Shown one piece after another: positions 8,786-16,973 of a stretch of DNA of 64,000 nt (position 1 is its first letter; the number at the start of each line of letters is the position of its first letter). The translations under genes and the position numbers were made by a program. Below the pieces are notes generated by a model that saw nothing but the letters and a program-made list of their open reading frames with translations, made no database searches and was not told the DNA's origin. Origin of the DNA: Mesorhizobium sp. M00.F.Ca.ET.216.01.1.1 (GTDB lineage: Bacteria > Pseudomonadota > Alphaproteobacteria > Rhizobiales > Rhizobiaceae); NCBI RefSeq assembly GCF_004010325.2, contig NZ_SADR02000033.1:1-64000 (forward strand), given 5' to 3'.

Positions 8786-10243
8786 ATGAAGGATTTGAAG
8801 GATAGAGACCTGTTCCGGCAGCAATGCCTTATCGGCGGCCGATGGCAGGACGCGGTTTCCGGCGCCACTGTCGAGGTGATCGATCCCGCCACACAGGCGG
8901 CGATCGGCACCGTTCCGGACGCCGGCGGCGCCGAGACCCGTTTTGCGATCGAGGCGGCCGAAGCGGCCTTCCGGCCGTGGCGGGCGAAAACGCATGCCGA
9001 GCGCGCTGCGCTGCTCGCAGCATGGCACGGTCTGATGATCGAGCATCAGCAGGATCTGGCCCGCATCCTGACACTGGAGCAAGGCAAGCCGCTGGCCGAG
9101 GCGCTTGGCGAAATCCGCTACGGCGCCTCCTTCGTTAAATGGTTCGCGGAGGAGGCGCGGCGGATCGGCGGCACCACCATCCCCTCGCCGACGCCGGACC
9201 GGCGCATCGTGGTGCTGAAGGAGCCTGTCGGCGTCTGCGCCATTATCACGCCGTGGAACTTTCCCAATGCGATGATCACTAGGAAGGTGGCGCCGGCACT
9301 CGCGGCTGGCTGCACCGTGGTGGTGAAACCCTCGGAGCTCACCCCGTTCTCGGCGCTGGCGCTCGGCGTCCTGGCGGAGCGCGCCGGCATTCCCGCCGGG
9401 GTCATCAATATCCTCACCGGCATGCCCAGAGACATCGGCACCGAACTGATGGTCAACGAGACGGTGCGCAAGATCTCCTTCACCGGCTCGACGCGGGTGG
9501 GTGCGCTGCTGATGCGCGGCGCCGCCGACAGCATCAAGCGGCTCAGCCTAGAACTCGGCGGCAACGCGCCGTTCATCGTCTTCGACGACGCCGACCTCGA
9601 CCTTGCCGTGGACGGCGCCATTGCCTCGAAGTTCCGCAATGGCGGGCAGACCTGCGTCTGCTCGAACCGTATCCTGGTGCAGGCGGGCGTCTACGACGCC
9701 TTCGCCGAAAAACTTTCGGCCCGGGTATCGGCGATGACGGTGGGGCGCGGCACCGACCCAGGCGTGGAGATCGGTCCGATGATCAACGCCGCCGCCATCG
9801 ACAAGATCGACAGGCACGTCCAGGACGCGCTGGCCAAGGGCGCTCGCCTGCTGTCGAAAAGCCCGGCAATGCCGGAGGGCAAGCAATATGCGACGCCCAT
9901 GGTTTTGGGCGACGCAACGCCTGATATGCTCTTGGCCGGCGAGGAGACCTTCGGTCCGGTCGCGCCGCTGTTCCGCTTCGAAACCGAGGCGGAGGCCGTC
10001 ACGCTGGCCAACGCGACCCCCTATGGTCTGGCCGCCTATTTCTACACCGAGAGCCTGAAGCGCTCATGGCGGGTGGCGGAAGCGCTGGAATTCGGAATGG
10101 TAGGGTTGAACACAGGCGCGATTTCAACCGAGGTCGCACCCTTTGGCGGCGTCAAGCAATCAGGCCTCGGGCGCGAAGGCGCGCAATGCGGCATCGAGGA
10201 ATATCTGGAGATGAAGAGCTTCCACATTGGCGGGCTGAGCTAG
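8786..10243 (+). CDS. gabD: Succinate-semialdehyde dehydrogenase (GabD type)
   Basis: A 485-residue ALDH close to GabD: KDRDLFRQQCLIGGRW at the start, ITPWNFPNAMITRK, LELGGNAPFIVFDDADLD, the catalytic Cys in NGGQTCVCSNR and EETFGPVAPLFRF. The family oxidises succinate semialdehyde to succinate; glutarate semialdehyde is an alternative. The ATG at 8786 is preferred over the TTG at 8774 because GGGGG lies just before it and the match to GabD begins there. With the aminotransferase at 13379 it would finish breakdown of a 4- or 5-carbon amino acid or diamine. Confidence 0.88.
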   Translation: MKDLKDRDLFRQQCLIGGRWQDAVSGATVEVIDPATQAAIGTVPDAGGAETRFAIEAAEAAFRPWRAKTHAERAALLAAWHGLMIEHQQDLARILTLEQGKPLAEALGEIRYGASFVKWFAEEARRIGGTTIPSPTPDRRIVVLKEPVGVCAIITPWNFPNAMITRKVAPALAAGCTVVVKPSELTPFSALALGVLAERAGIPAGVINILTGMPRDIGTELMVNETVRKISFTGSTRVGALLMRGAADSIKRLSLELGGNAPFIVFDDADLDLAVDGAIASKFRNGGQTCVCSNRILVQAGVYDAFAEKLSARVSAMTVGRGTDPGVEIGPMINAAAIDKIDRHVQDALAKGARLLSKSPAMPEGKQYATPMVLGDATPDMLLAGEETFGPVAPLFRFETEAEAVTLANATPYGLAAYFYTESLKRSWRVAEALEFGMVGLNTGAISTEVAPFGGVKQSGLGREGAQCGIEEYLEMKSFHIGGLS

Positions 10244-10260
10244 CCAGTCCGCCGATGGCG

Positions 10261-11541
10261 CTACTGAAAGCGGTCGAGCGTCTTGTAGTAGAGACCGACC
10301 ATCGGCAGGAACCAGGGCTTGCCGAAGTGACCCGGCACAGCAGGCCAGCCAAGACCGGCGACCGGGTTGCGGTCGGGCTTGCCCAAAATGGCGTCGGCGA
10401 TGATCATCCCCATATGGGTGGACATCTGCGCGCCGTGGCCGGAATAGCCCATGGCGAACCAGAGACCATCGGCAAATCCCGCGCGCGGGAACCGGTCCTT
10501 GGTCATGTCGACCAGCCCGCCCCAGCAATAGTCGATCTCGACCCCGGCCAGATGCGGGAAGATCTGCGCCAGGCTTGCGCGCAGGATCGCGCCGCTCTTT
10601 CCGTCCGAGCGTTGGTCGGAAGTTGCTGAAAATCGCGCCCTGCCGCCAAAGATCAGCCGGTTGTCCGGCGACAGGCGAAAGTAGTTGCCGACGTTCATCG
10701 AGGTAACAAAGGTCCTGTTGCCCGGCGCCGTTGCCGCGATCTCGACCGAGGAAAGCGGCCTCGTGGCGATGATGAAACTGCCGACCGGCACGATGCGGCG
10801 GCGGAAATAGCCAAAGGCACTGGTGGTGTAGGCGCCCGTCGCCAGCAGGACATTGTCGGCGGCAACAGTGCCTCTGGGCGTCGTCAGCTCGTGGCGCCCC
10901 GCGGCCGAGCGGCGCGCGGTCACCGGCGTGTCCTCGAAAATCGTTGCACCGTGCCGTACGGCGGCATCGGCGATGCCCGAGACGAACCGCCCCATATGCA
11001 TCATCGCGCTCTTCTTCGAAAGCATCGCGCCGTGGAAAACGGACGAGCCGATCTCACTCTTCAGGTCGGCCGCCGTCAGCAGTTCGGTGTCGGAATCGAC
11101 CTCTCGATTCACGGCCGCGAAATTGCGGGCGATCGCCTCGAAATGCGCCGGCTTGGAGGCAAGCTTCAGCTTGCCCGCACGGCGGAAGTCGCAATCGATC
11201 CCCTCCTCCGCCACGATGCGTTCGATCGTGTCGACGGAATCGTCGAAGGCGCGATAGAGCGCCACGGCGCGCTCGGTGCCTAGTTCAGACTTGGCGGCAA
11301 GGAAGCTATGGGCGAGGCCGTTGTTGAGGTGACCGCCATTGCGGCCCGAGGCGCCGCAGCCGACGCGGCCTGCCTCCATCACGACCACCTTGGCGCCGGC
11401 TGTAGCGAGATGCCGCGCCGCCGCCAGCCCGGTAAAGCCGCCGCCGATCACGGCCACGTCATAGCGGCTCTCGACCGGCCCTTTCGCCGCTCCCGCGAAG
11501 ACCGGAGCTGTATCGTGCCAGTAGGACTCGAACTTCATCAT
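10261..11541 (-). CDS. FAD-dependent amine/amino-acid oxidase (PuuB/OrdL type)
   Basis: A 426-residue DAO-family flavoprotein. The FAD site YDVAVIGGGFTGLAAARHLA is at about residues 27-46 with the acidic end of strand 2 in VVMEAG, and the C-terminal flavin-binding region is in WFAMGYSGHGAQMSTHMG. GASGRNGGHLNNGLAHS is typical of gamma-glutamylputrescine oxidase-like proteins. It would oxidatively deaminate an amine or N-substituted amino acid, giving an aldehyde for the neighbouring dehydrogenases. GGAG sits 5 bases before the ATG at 11541. Ten bases separate it from the HAD gene upstream, so these two form an operon. Convergent with gabD. Confidence 0.85.
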   Translation of the reverse strand: MMKFESYWHDTAPVFAGAAKGPVESRYDVAVIGGGFTGLAAARHLATAGAKVVVMEAGRVGCGASGRNGGHLNNGLAHSFLAAKSELGTERAVALYRAFDDSVDTIERIVAEEGIDCDFRRAGKLKLASKPAHFEAIARNFAAVNREVDSDTELLTAADLKSEIGSSVFHGAMLSKKSAMMHMGRFVSGIADAAVRHGATIFEDTPVTARRSAAGRHELTTPRGTVAADNVLLATGAYTTSAFGYFRRRIVPVGSFIIATRPLSSVEIAATAPGNRTFVTSMNVGNYFRLSPDNRLIFGGRARFSATSDQRSDGKSGAILRASLAQIFPHLAGVEIDYCWGGLVDMTKDRFPRAGFADGLWFAMGYSGHGAQMSTHMGMIIADAILGKPDRNPVAGLGWPAVPGHFGKPWFLPMVGLYYKTLDRFQ

Positions 11542-11551
11542 GGAAACTCCG

Positions 11552-12220
11552 TCAGAGTCCGACAACCCCGGGCAAGCCCGAGATGTCCTTGATCTCGGTG
11601 TACTCATAGTAAGGGTTGGCGGGCTCGTGGCCGCGATTGACCCAGACCTTGTGCTTGATGCCAAGGTCATAGGCGGACATCAGATCGTAACGGAACGAAG
11701 ACGAGCAGTGCAGCACGTCCTGCGGACCGCAGCCCAGCATGTCGAACATGTATTCGAAGGCCTTGAAGCGCGGCTTGTAGGCATTGGCCTGCTGGGCGGT
11801 GTAGACGGCGTGGAAGGGCGCGCCAAGCTTCTCAACATTCGACAGGATCTGCTCGTTCATGGCGTTGGAGAGGATGACCAGCGGGATCTCCCTGGCCACC
11901 TTTGCCAGACCGGCCGGCACGTCCGGATGCGGGCCCCAGCTCGGCACCGTGTCGTAGATGGTGCGTGCGTCCTCAGCGCGGAAGGTCACGCCATTCTTGC
12001 GGCAGGTGCGTTCGACGGCGTTGTGAATGACTTCGTTATAGGGCTTCCAGTCTCCCAGGATTTCGTCCAGCCGGTAGGCCGCGAAATTCTTGATGAACTG
12101 CGCCATGCCGGGCCCGTCGATCTGGGCCCCGTATAACTTCTGCGCGGCCTCGGCCATCTGGAAGTTGGTGAGCGTGCCGTAGCAGTCGAAGGTGATGTAT
12201 TTGGGCCGGAACTGTGCCAT
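11552..12220 (-). CDS. HAD hydrolase, haloacid dehalogenase type II
   Basis: A 222-residue HAD-superfamily hydrolase. Motif I is ITFDCYGTLTNF with the nucleophilic Asp near residue 12; motif II is LVILSNAMN; motif III and IV are in NAYKPRFKAFEY and CSSSFRYDLMSAYDLG. This is the L-2-haloacid dehalogenase-like branch. In rhizobia such genes commonly accompany FAD amino-acid oxidases, and here the oxidase gene is only 10 bases downstream. Dehalogenation itself is not demonstrated: the natural substrate could be a phosphate ester. A second HAD of this branch is at 22526-23248. Confidence 0.85.
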   Translation of the reverse strand: MAQFRPKYITFDCYGTLTNFQMAEAAQKLYGAQIDGPGMAQFIKNFAAYRLDEILGDWKPYNEVIHNAVERTCRKNGVTFRAEDARTIYDTVPSWGPHPDVPAGLAKVAREIPLVILSNAMNEQILSNVEKLGAPFHAVYTAQQANAYKPRFKAFEYMFDMLGCGPQDVLHCSSSFRYDLMSAYDLGIKHKVWVNRGHEPANPYYEYTEIKDISGLPGVVGL

Positions 12221-12527
12221 GTCGCGAAAGTCCTCCAGGTTGCCGTGCGGGCCTGGGCTGCATCATAGGCAGACAGACCTCCGTTCGATCACCGCAATTG
12301 CGACGATTGAAAGCAGATTGTTTCGTATGATTGTCGTCGCGCCAGAGAGATGTGCCGTCTCCGCCCGCTTGCGTCGAGCGGACATTCGCCGCGATCACCA
12401 GCCGGCGGCAGAAGATGCGGCAAGCGCGGCGAGGGACGGCGGAAGATACCGCATCGCGCACGTCCTCGGGACGATCTTCTTTGTCTCCGGGTCTATCACA
12501 GGGTCGAGCAACCGCCGGACATAGGCC
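12221..12527. promoter_or_regulatory. Divergent promoter region between HAD and GNAT genes
   Basis: 307 bases separating a minus-strand operon (HAD, oxidase) from a plus-strand one (GNAT, aminotransferase). Both must start here. The most AT-rich part is around 12290-12330. No clear palindrome matching the candidate Lrp site at 15290 was found. Confidence 0.4.
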
Positions 12528-13364
12528 ATGCATACAACCGAGATCACACTTGTGGATTTTGCCCCGGAGCACCTCGACGGCGCAGTGGCTCTGTCGTCGC
12601 AGGCCGGATGGCCGCACAGGCGGGAGGACTGGGCGATGATGCTGGCGCTCAGCACCGGCACCGTCGCGCTGGAGGGCGACCGCGTCGTCGGAACCACGTT
12701 GGTCACGCGCTACGGCAAAGCTGCCGCCACCATCAACATGGTGATCGTCGATGCCGTGATGCGGGGCCGCGGCATCGGCCGCAAGCTCATGGATCTGGCC
12801 TTGCAGGCGACCGAAGGCCGCGAATGCCGGCTTGTGGCGACAGGCGAAGGCCTGCCGCTTTATGAGAAGCTCGGCTTCCGGGCGACAGGCGAGATTTCGC
12901 AGCATCAGGGCATGCCCGTTGAGACTGGCTCCAGCGCGGATGTCGCGTGGGCTACCTCCGACGATATCGGCAGGCTCGTGGAGCTGGATCGTTCGGCCTG
13001 CGGCATGGACCGCTCCGGCTTGATCGGGCTGCTTTCCGAGCAGGCACGAATAGCGGTTCTGCGCCGACCGGAAGGACCGGCCGGCTTTGCCGCATTGCGC
13101 GTCTTCGGTCGGGGTAAGGTCGCGGGACCCGTCGTGGCAGAGACGGCAGACGACGCCCGCAACCTGCTCTCGTTCCTGTTTGCCGCCGGCCACGGCGGCC
13201 TTGTGCGCGTCGACACGCCGAACGGTTCGGGGCTGTCGCCATGGCTTGCCGAACTGGGTCTGGCCAAGGTCGGAGGCGGTATCGCCATGCGCCGGGACGG
13301 CGCCGCATCGCCCGCCACGTCTCGCGCCCAGACCTATGCCCTGGCCAGTCAGGCCCTTGGCTGA
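12528..13364 (+). CDS. Two-domain GNAT-family acetyltransferase (paralogue 2)
   Basis: A 278-residue protein with an N-terminal GNAT domain (INMVIVDAVMRGRGIGRKLM is the acetyl-CoA pyrophosphate-binding motif A with RGRGIGRK) and a YitH-type second domain from about residue 145 (WATSDDIGRLVELDRSACGMDR). It ends YALASQALG, like the gene at 2358-3293, and shares the GWPHRREDW motif. The acetyl-CoA loop RGRGIG is better conserved here than in paralogue 1 (QAHGAGR). Fourteen bases before the aminotransferase, so cotranscribed. It may acetylate an amine intermediate, with the M20 enzyme at 3532 as the reverse step; that link is inference. Confidence 0.82.
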   Translation: MHTTEITLVDFAPEHLDGAVALSSQAGWPHRREDWAMMLALSTGTVALEGDRVVGTTLVTRYGKAAATINMVIVDAVMRGRGIGRKLMDLALQATEGRECRLVATGEGLPLYEKLGFRATGEISQHQGMPVETGSSADVAWATSDDIGRLVELDRSACGMDRSGLIGLLSEQARIAVLRRPEGPAGFAALRVFGRGKVAGPVVAETADDARNLLSFLFAAGHGGLVRVDTPNGSGLSPWLAELGLAKVGGGIAMRRDGAASPATSRAQTYALASQALG

Positions 13365-13378
13365 ACCCGGAGGAAGAC

Positions 13379-14752
13379 ATGCTTAGCAATTCCCTGATCG
13401 AACTCGACCGCGCCCATCTGGTGCATCCGGTCGCCTCCTATCGCGGCCATGAAAGGACCGGAGTGCGTGTCATGAAATCCGCCACCGGCGCCACCGTCAC
13501 CGATGCGACCGGCCATCAAATGATCGACGGTTTTGCCGGCCTGTGGTGCGTAAACGCCGGCTATGGCCAGGAAAGCATCGTCGAAGCCGCGACCCGGCAG
13601 CTGCGCGAACTGCCCTATGCCACCGGCTATTTCGGCCTCGGCTCCGAACCCGCCATCCGGCTCGCGGCCGAGCTCGCCGAACGCGCGCCCGGTGACCTCA
13701 ACCACGTCTACTTCACGCTTGGCGGCTCCGATGCCGTCGATAGCACGGTCCGTTTCATCCACTACTACCAGAATGCCAGAGGCAGGCCGCAGAAGAACCA
13801 GTTCATATCGATCGAACAGGGCTATCACGGCTCCTCGACGGTGGGGGCCGGTCTCACCGCCCTGCCAGCCTTCCACGCCGGCTTCGACGTGCCGCTGCAT
13901 TGGCAGCACAAGATTCCGTCGCACTACGCCTACCGCAACCCGGCGGGGAGCGATCCGCAGGCGATCATCGAGGCCTCGCTCGCGGCTCTGCGCCGCAAGG
14001 TGGAAGAACTCGGCCAGCATCGCGTGGCGGCCTTCTATGTCGAACCGATCCAGGGCTCCGGCGGCGTGCTGGTGCCGCCGTCGGGCTGGATGAAGTCCAT
14101 GCGCGACCTGTGCACGGAGCTGGACATCCTCTTCGTCGCCGACGAGGTCATCACCGGCTTCGGACGCACCGGGCCGCTGTTTGCCTGTTCCGAAGACGAT
14201 ATCGTTCCGGATCTGATGACCACCGCCAAAGGCCTGACCTCAGGCTATGTGCCGATGGGGGCGGTTTTCATGTCCGACCATGTCTACGACACGATCGCCG
14301 ATGGCGCGGGTGAAACAGCCGTCGGCCATGGCTATACCTATTCTGCCCATCCCGTCAGCGCCGCAGTCGGCCTCGAGGTCTTGCGGCTCTATGAAACCGG
14401 CCTTCTGGACAATGGCCGCAAGGCCGGGGCCCGGCTGATAGCTGGCCTCGAACGCCTCAGTGACCACCCGCTGGTGGGTGACGTGCGCGGCCGCGGCATG
14501 CTGGCCGCGATCGAGCTCGTCGTTGACAAGCAGCGCAAGACCCCGCTTCCGGCAGTGGCCAATCCGTCGCGGCGCATTTTCGACCGCGCCTGGGACAACG
14601 GCCTCATTATCCGGGCCTTCGGCAACGGCGTGCTGGGCTACGCGCCGCCGCTCTGCTGCACCGAGACCGAGATCGACGCCATCGTCGAGCGCACGCGCAT
14701 GACCCTCGACCAGACTTTGGAAGACCCGGACGTCCGCGCCGCCCTTGCGTGA
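13379..14752 (+). CDS. Class III PLP aminotransferase (omega-amino acid/diamine--pyruvate type)
   Basis: A 457-residue class III aminotransferase, usual length. The substrate end begins MIDGFAGLWCVNAGYGQE; the PLP-contacting motif is LFVADEVITGFGRTG and the Schiff-base Lys lies in MTTAKGLTSGYVPMGAV. The opening HPVASYRGHE and FAGLWCVN are common to beta-alanine, putrescine and taurine aminotransferases of this class. GGAGGAAG precedes the ATG at 13379. The product would be an omega-semialdehyde, a substrate for GabD. Which amine it uses cannot be told. Confidence 0.88.
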   Translation: MLSNSLIELDRAHLVHPVASYRGHERTGVRVMKSATGATVTDATGHQMIDGFAGLWCVNAGYGQESIVEAATRQLRELPYATGYFGLGSEPAIRLAAELAERAPGDLNHVYFTLGGSDAVDSTVRFIHYYQNARGRPQKNQFISIEQGYHGSSTVGAGLTALPAFHAGFDVPLHWQHKIPSHYAYRNPAGSDPQAIIEASLAALRRKVEELGQHRVAAFYVEPIQGSGGVLVPPSGWMKSMRDLCTELDILFVADEVITGFGRTGPLFACSEDDIVPDLMTTAKGLTSGYVPMGAVFMSDHVYDTIADGAGETAVGHGYTYSAHPVSAAVGLEVLRLYETGLLDNGRKAGARLIAGLERLSDHPLVGDVRGRGMLAAIELVVDKQRKTPLPAVANPSRRIFDRAWDNGLIIRAFGNGVLGYAPPLCCTETEIDAIVERTRMTLDQTLEDPDVRAALA

Positions 14753-14764
14753 GTGCGCGAGCCG

Positions 14765-15241
14765 CTACAGCGGGAACAGGCTCTTCAGCGGCATGTAATT
14801 TTTTACGATCGGTGACTTCAGCACAACGAAGCTGAAATACTTGTCGATGCCGATGTCCATGTCGGTAAGCCGCTCCATGATCGCCTGGTATTCGGCGATC
14901 CCGGCCGTGACGAATTTCAGCAGATAGTCGTAGCCGCCGGAAACCAGGTGGCACTCCACGACCGAATCGACCTTTTCTACAGCAGCGAGGAAGCGCGCGA
15001 AGTCGATCTGTCGGTGGTTCTTCAGCGTGACCTCGGTAAAGACCGTGAGCGTCTGCCCCAGCTTGGCGATGTCGATCTGCGCCGAATAGCGGACGATATA
15101 GCCTTCAGCCTGCAGCTTCTTCACCCGCATCAGGCAGGGACTTGGCGACAGATTGACCAGCTCCGCCAGTTCCACATTGGTGATGCGGCCGTTCTTCTGC
15201 AGTTCGTAGAGGATCTTGATGTCGATCCGGTCGAGTTTCAT
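14765..15241 (-). CDS. Lrp/AsnC-family regulator
   Basis: A 158-residue Lrp-type regulator: DNA-binding helix-turn-helix in LDRIDIKILYELQKNGRITN and LAELVNLSPSPCLMRVKKLQ, then the RAM ligand-binding domain with the CHLVSGGYDYLLKF core. It lies head-to-tail convergent with the aminotransferase and divergent from the oxidase at 15580. Very similar regulators accompany ectoine-degradation genes (DoeX), but no ectoine hydrolase is present here. It likely senses an amino acid and controls this cluster. The ATG at 15241 is preferred over one at 15289 because homology starts at MKLDRIDIK. Confidence 0.88.
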   Translation of the reverse strand: MKLDRIDIKILYELQKNGRITNVELAELVNLSPSPCLMRVKKLQAEGYIVRYSAQIDIAKLGQTLTVFTEVTLKNHRQIDFARFLAAVEKVDSVVECHLVSGGYDYLLKFVTAGIAEYQAIMERLTDMDIGIDKYFSFVVLKSPIVKNYMPLKSLFPL

Positions 15242-15289
15242 GCACGGTCCAAGGCAACGGCTCGGCACAGCGCCGGCGGATCTGATCAA

Positions 15290-15302
15290 AGCATATTATG
15301 CT
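15290..15302. promoter_or_regulatory. Candidate Lrp operator palindrome
   Basis: AGCATA-T-TATGCT is a perfect palindrome with 6-base arms and a 1-base centre, 49 bases upstream of the lrp-type ATG and about 278 before the oxidase ATG at 15580. It lies in an otherwise GC-rich stretch and has the AT-rich centre typical of Lrp/AsnC sites. It is the best candidate for autoregulation and for control of the divergent oxidase. Not tested. Confidence 0.45.
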
Positions 15303-15579
15303 GAACCCGCGCGGGAGCAAGGACAAACACTCGCCGCCGGCTTTCGGCAATTCCGGGAAACCTGCATCCAAGCGCACGTTTGAACGGACTTATGCGGCGT
15401 CCCAGAGGTTTTCGTTCTATGCATTTCGTCGGCCCGCCGCGCGCTTTTGCGCGACATGCATCAGCAGAATCCCCCGCCGACCGTACGCTTGGCCAAAGAA
15501 AATGCTGCAGCCTGCCGATCTGTGGCAATCGTCCCCACGCCCGGAGCAGTAGAGTGGTCTCCGCTCCCGGAGATTTCGC

Positions 15580-16905
15580 ATGTCCGCCCCGCTTTTGCAT
15601 ATCGAAACCACGCCCGCCTTGCCTGCGACGGCCGATGTGGTGGTGATCGGCGGTGGGATCGTCGGCACCTTCGCAGCATATTATCTCGCCCGCCGCGGCC
15701 TGCGGGTGGCCCTGCTGGAAAAGGGCCGGATCGGCGCCGAACAGTCCAGCCGCAACTGGGGCTGGTGCCGGCAGCAGAACCGCGATGCCCGGGAACTGCC
15801 GATTGCCACGGCAAGCCTCGATCTCTGGCAGCAGCTTGCCGGCGAGATCGGCCAGGATCCGGGCTTCCGGCGCTGCGGCCTGCTTTATCTCAGCAACAAC
15901 GAGGCCGAGATTGCGGGCTGGGCCCGCTGGCGCGATTTCGCGCGCAGCGTCGGCGTGACCACGCATATGCTCAGCGCCGGCGAGGCGAGCGAGCATGGCA
16001 AGGCCACCGGCCAGCGCTGGAAGGGCGGTGTCTTTTCACCCTCCGACGGCACCGCCGACCCGTCCCGCGCGGCTCCCGTGGTGGCGCTGGGCATCCTGAA
16101 GGCCGGCGGAAGCGTCCATCAGATGTGCGCCGCGCGCGGCATCGAGACCGAAGCCGGCCGCGTCAGTGCCGTAGTCACCGAGGCAGGCACGATCCGTACC
16201 AGGACCGTGGTGCTGTCGGCGGGCGCTTGGGCTTCGTCCTTCTGTCGCCAGCTCGGCATACGCTTTCCGCAAGCCTCCGTGCGCTCTTCGATCCTTTCGC
16301 TGGCACCTGGACCTTCAGGGCTGCCGGATGCGCTGCACACCGGCGATGTCTCGGTCACCCGTCGCGGCGACGGCGGCCACACGCTGGCCATCAGCGGCCG
16401 TGCCAGCATCGATCCGACGCCGCAGCAGCTTCGTTTCGCCCGTGAATTTGTGCCGATGTTCGCCCGACGCTGGCGCAGCCTCGCGCCCGGTACCTTGCAA
16501 GGGTGGCAGTCGGGACACGAGACACTGACGCGCTGGCGACTCGATGCGCCAACGCCTATGGAGCGCAACCGCATTCTCGACCCGCGCCCGAACCAGCGGC
16601 TGATCCGAGAAACGCACCGACGCGCCTGCCAGCTGCTGCCGGCGCTGCAAAATGTGGCTATCGCGGCCAGTTGGGCAGGCTATATCGACAGCACGCCGGA
16701 CGGCGTTCCCGCCATCGGCGAGGTAGAGGGGCTGCCAGGCTTCATCCTGGCAGCAGGCTTCAGCGGCCATGGCTTCGGCATTGGCCCCGGCGCCGGCCAC
16801 ATGATCGCCGATCTTGCAACCGGAGCTCCGCCTCTGGTCGATCCCATACCCTATCGCCCGGAACGTCTCGCCTCATCTGCCTGGGGCAAGGTGGCGGAGT
16901 TCTGA
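15580..16905 (+). CDS. FAD-dependent oxidoreductase (DAO family)
   Basis: A 441-residue flavoprotein with the FAD-binding strand ADVVVIGGGIVGTFAAYYLA at about residues 18-37, GAEQSSRNWGWCRQQNRD as the second conserved box and the C-terminal AAGFSGHGFGIGPGAGHM flavin contact. It belongs to the group of amino-acid dehydrogenases/oxidases that includes DadA- and PuuB-like proteins. It is divergent from the Lrp gene, which may control it. It probably oxidises a D-amino acid or N-alkyl amino acid. It ends convergent with the ABC operon at 16974. Confidence 0.85.
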   Translation: MSAPLLHIETTPALPATADVVVIGGGIVGTFAAYYLARRGLRVALLEKGRIGAEQSSRNWGWCRQQNRDARELPIATASLDLWQQLAGEIGQDPGFRRCGLLYLSNNEAEIAGWARWRDFARSVGVTTHMLSAGEASEHGKATGQRWKGGVFSPSDGTADPSRAAPVVALGILKAGGSVHQMCAARGIETEAGRVSAVVTEAGTIRTRTVVLSAGAWASSFCRQLGIRFPQASVRSSILSLAPGPSGLPDALHTGDVSVTRRGDGGHTLAISGRASIDPTPQQLRFAREFVPMFARRWRSLAPGTLQGWQSGHETLTRWRLDAPTPMERNRILDPRPNQRLIRETHRRACQLLPALQNVAIAASWAGYIDSTPDGVPAIGEVEGLPGFILAAGFSGHGFGIGPGAGHMIADLATGAPPLVDPIPYRPERLASSAWGKVAEF

Positions 16906-16973
16906 AACCTCTTCAGTCTTGATTGAAGTGTTCTGCCGGGGCGAGTTTTTGGGCTTTGGTGCAAGCTCCTAAA

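Noticed and set aside
14765..15241. Naming the Lrp gene doeX
   Set aside because: DoeA and DoeB, needed for ectoine breakdown, are missing; similarity is only by eye.
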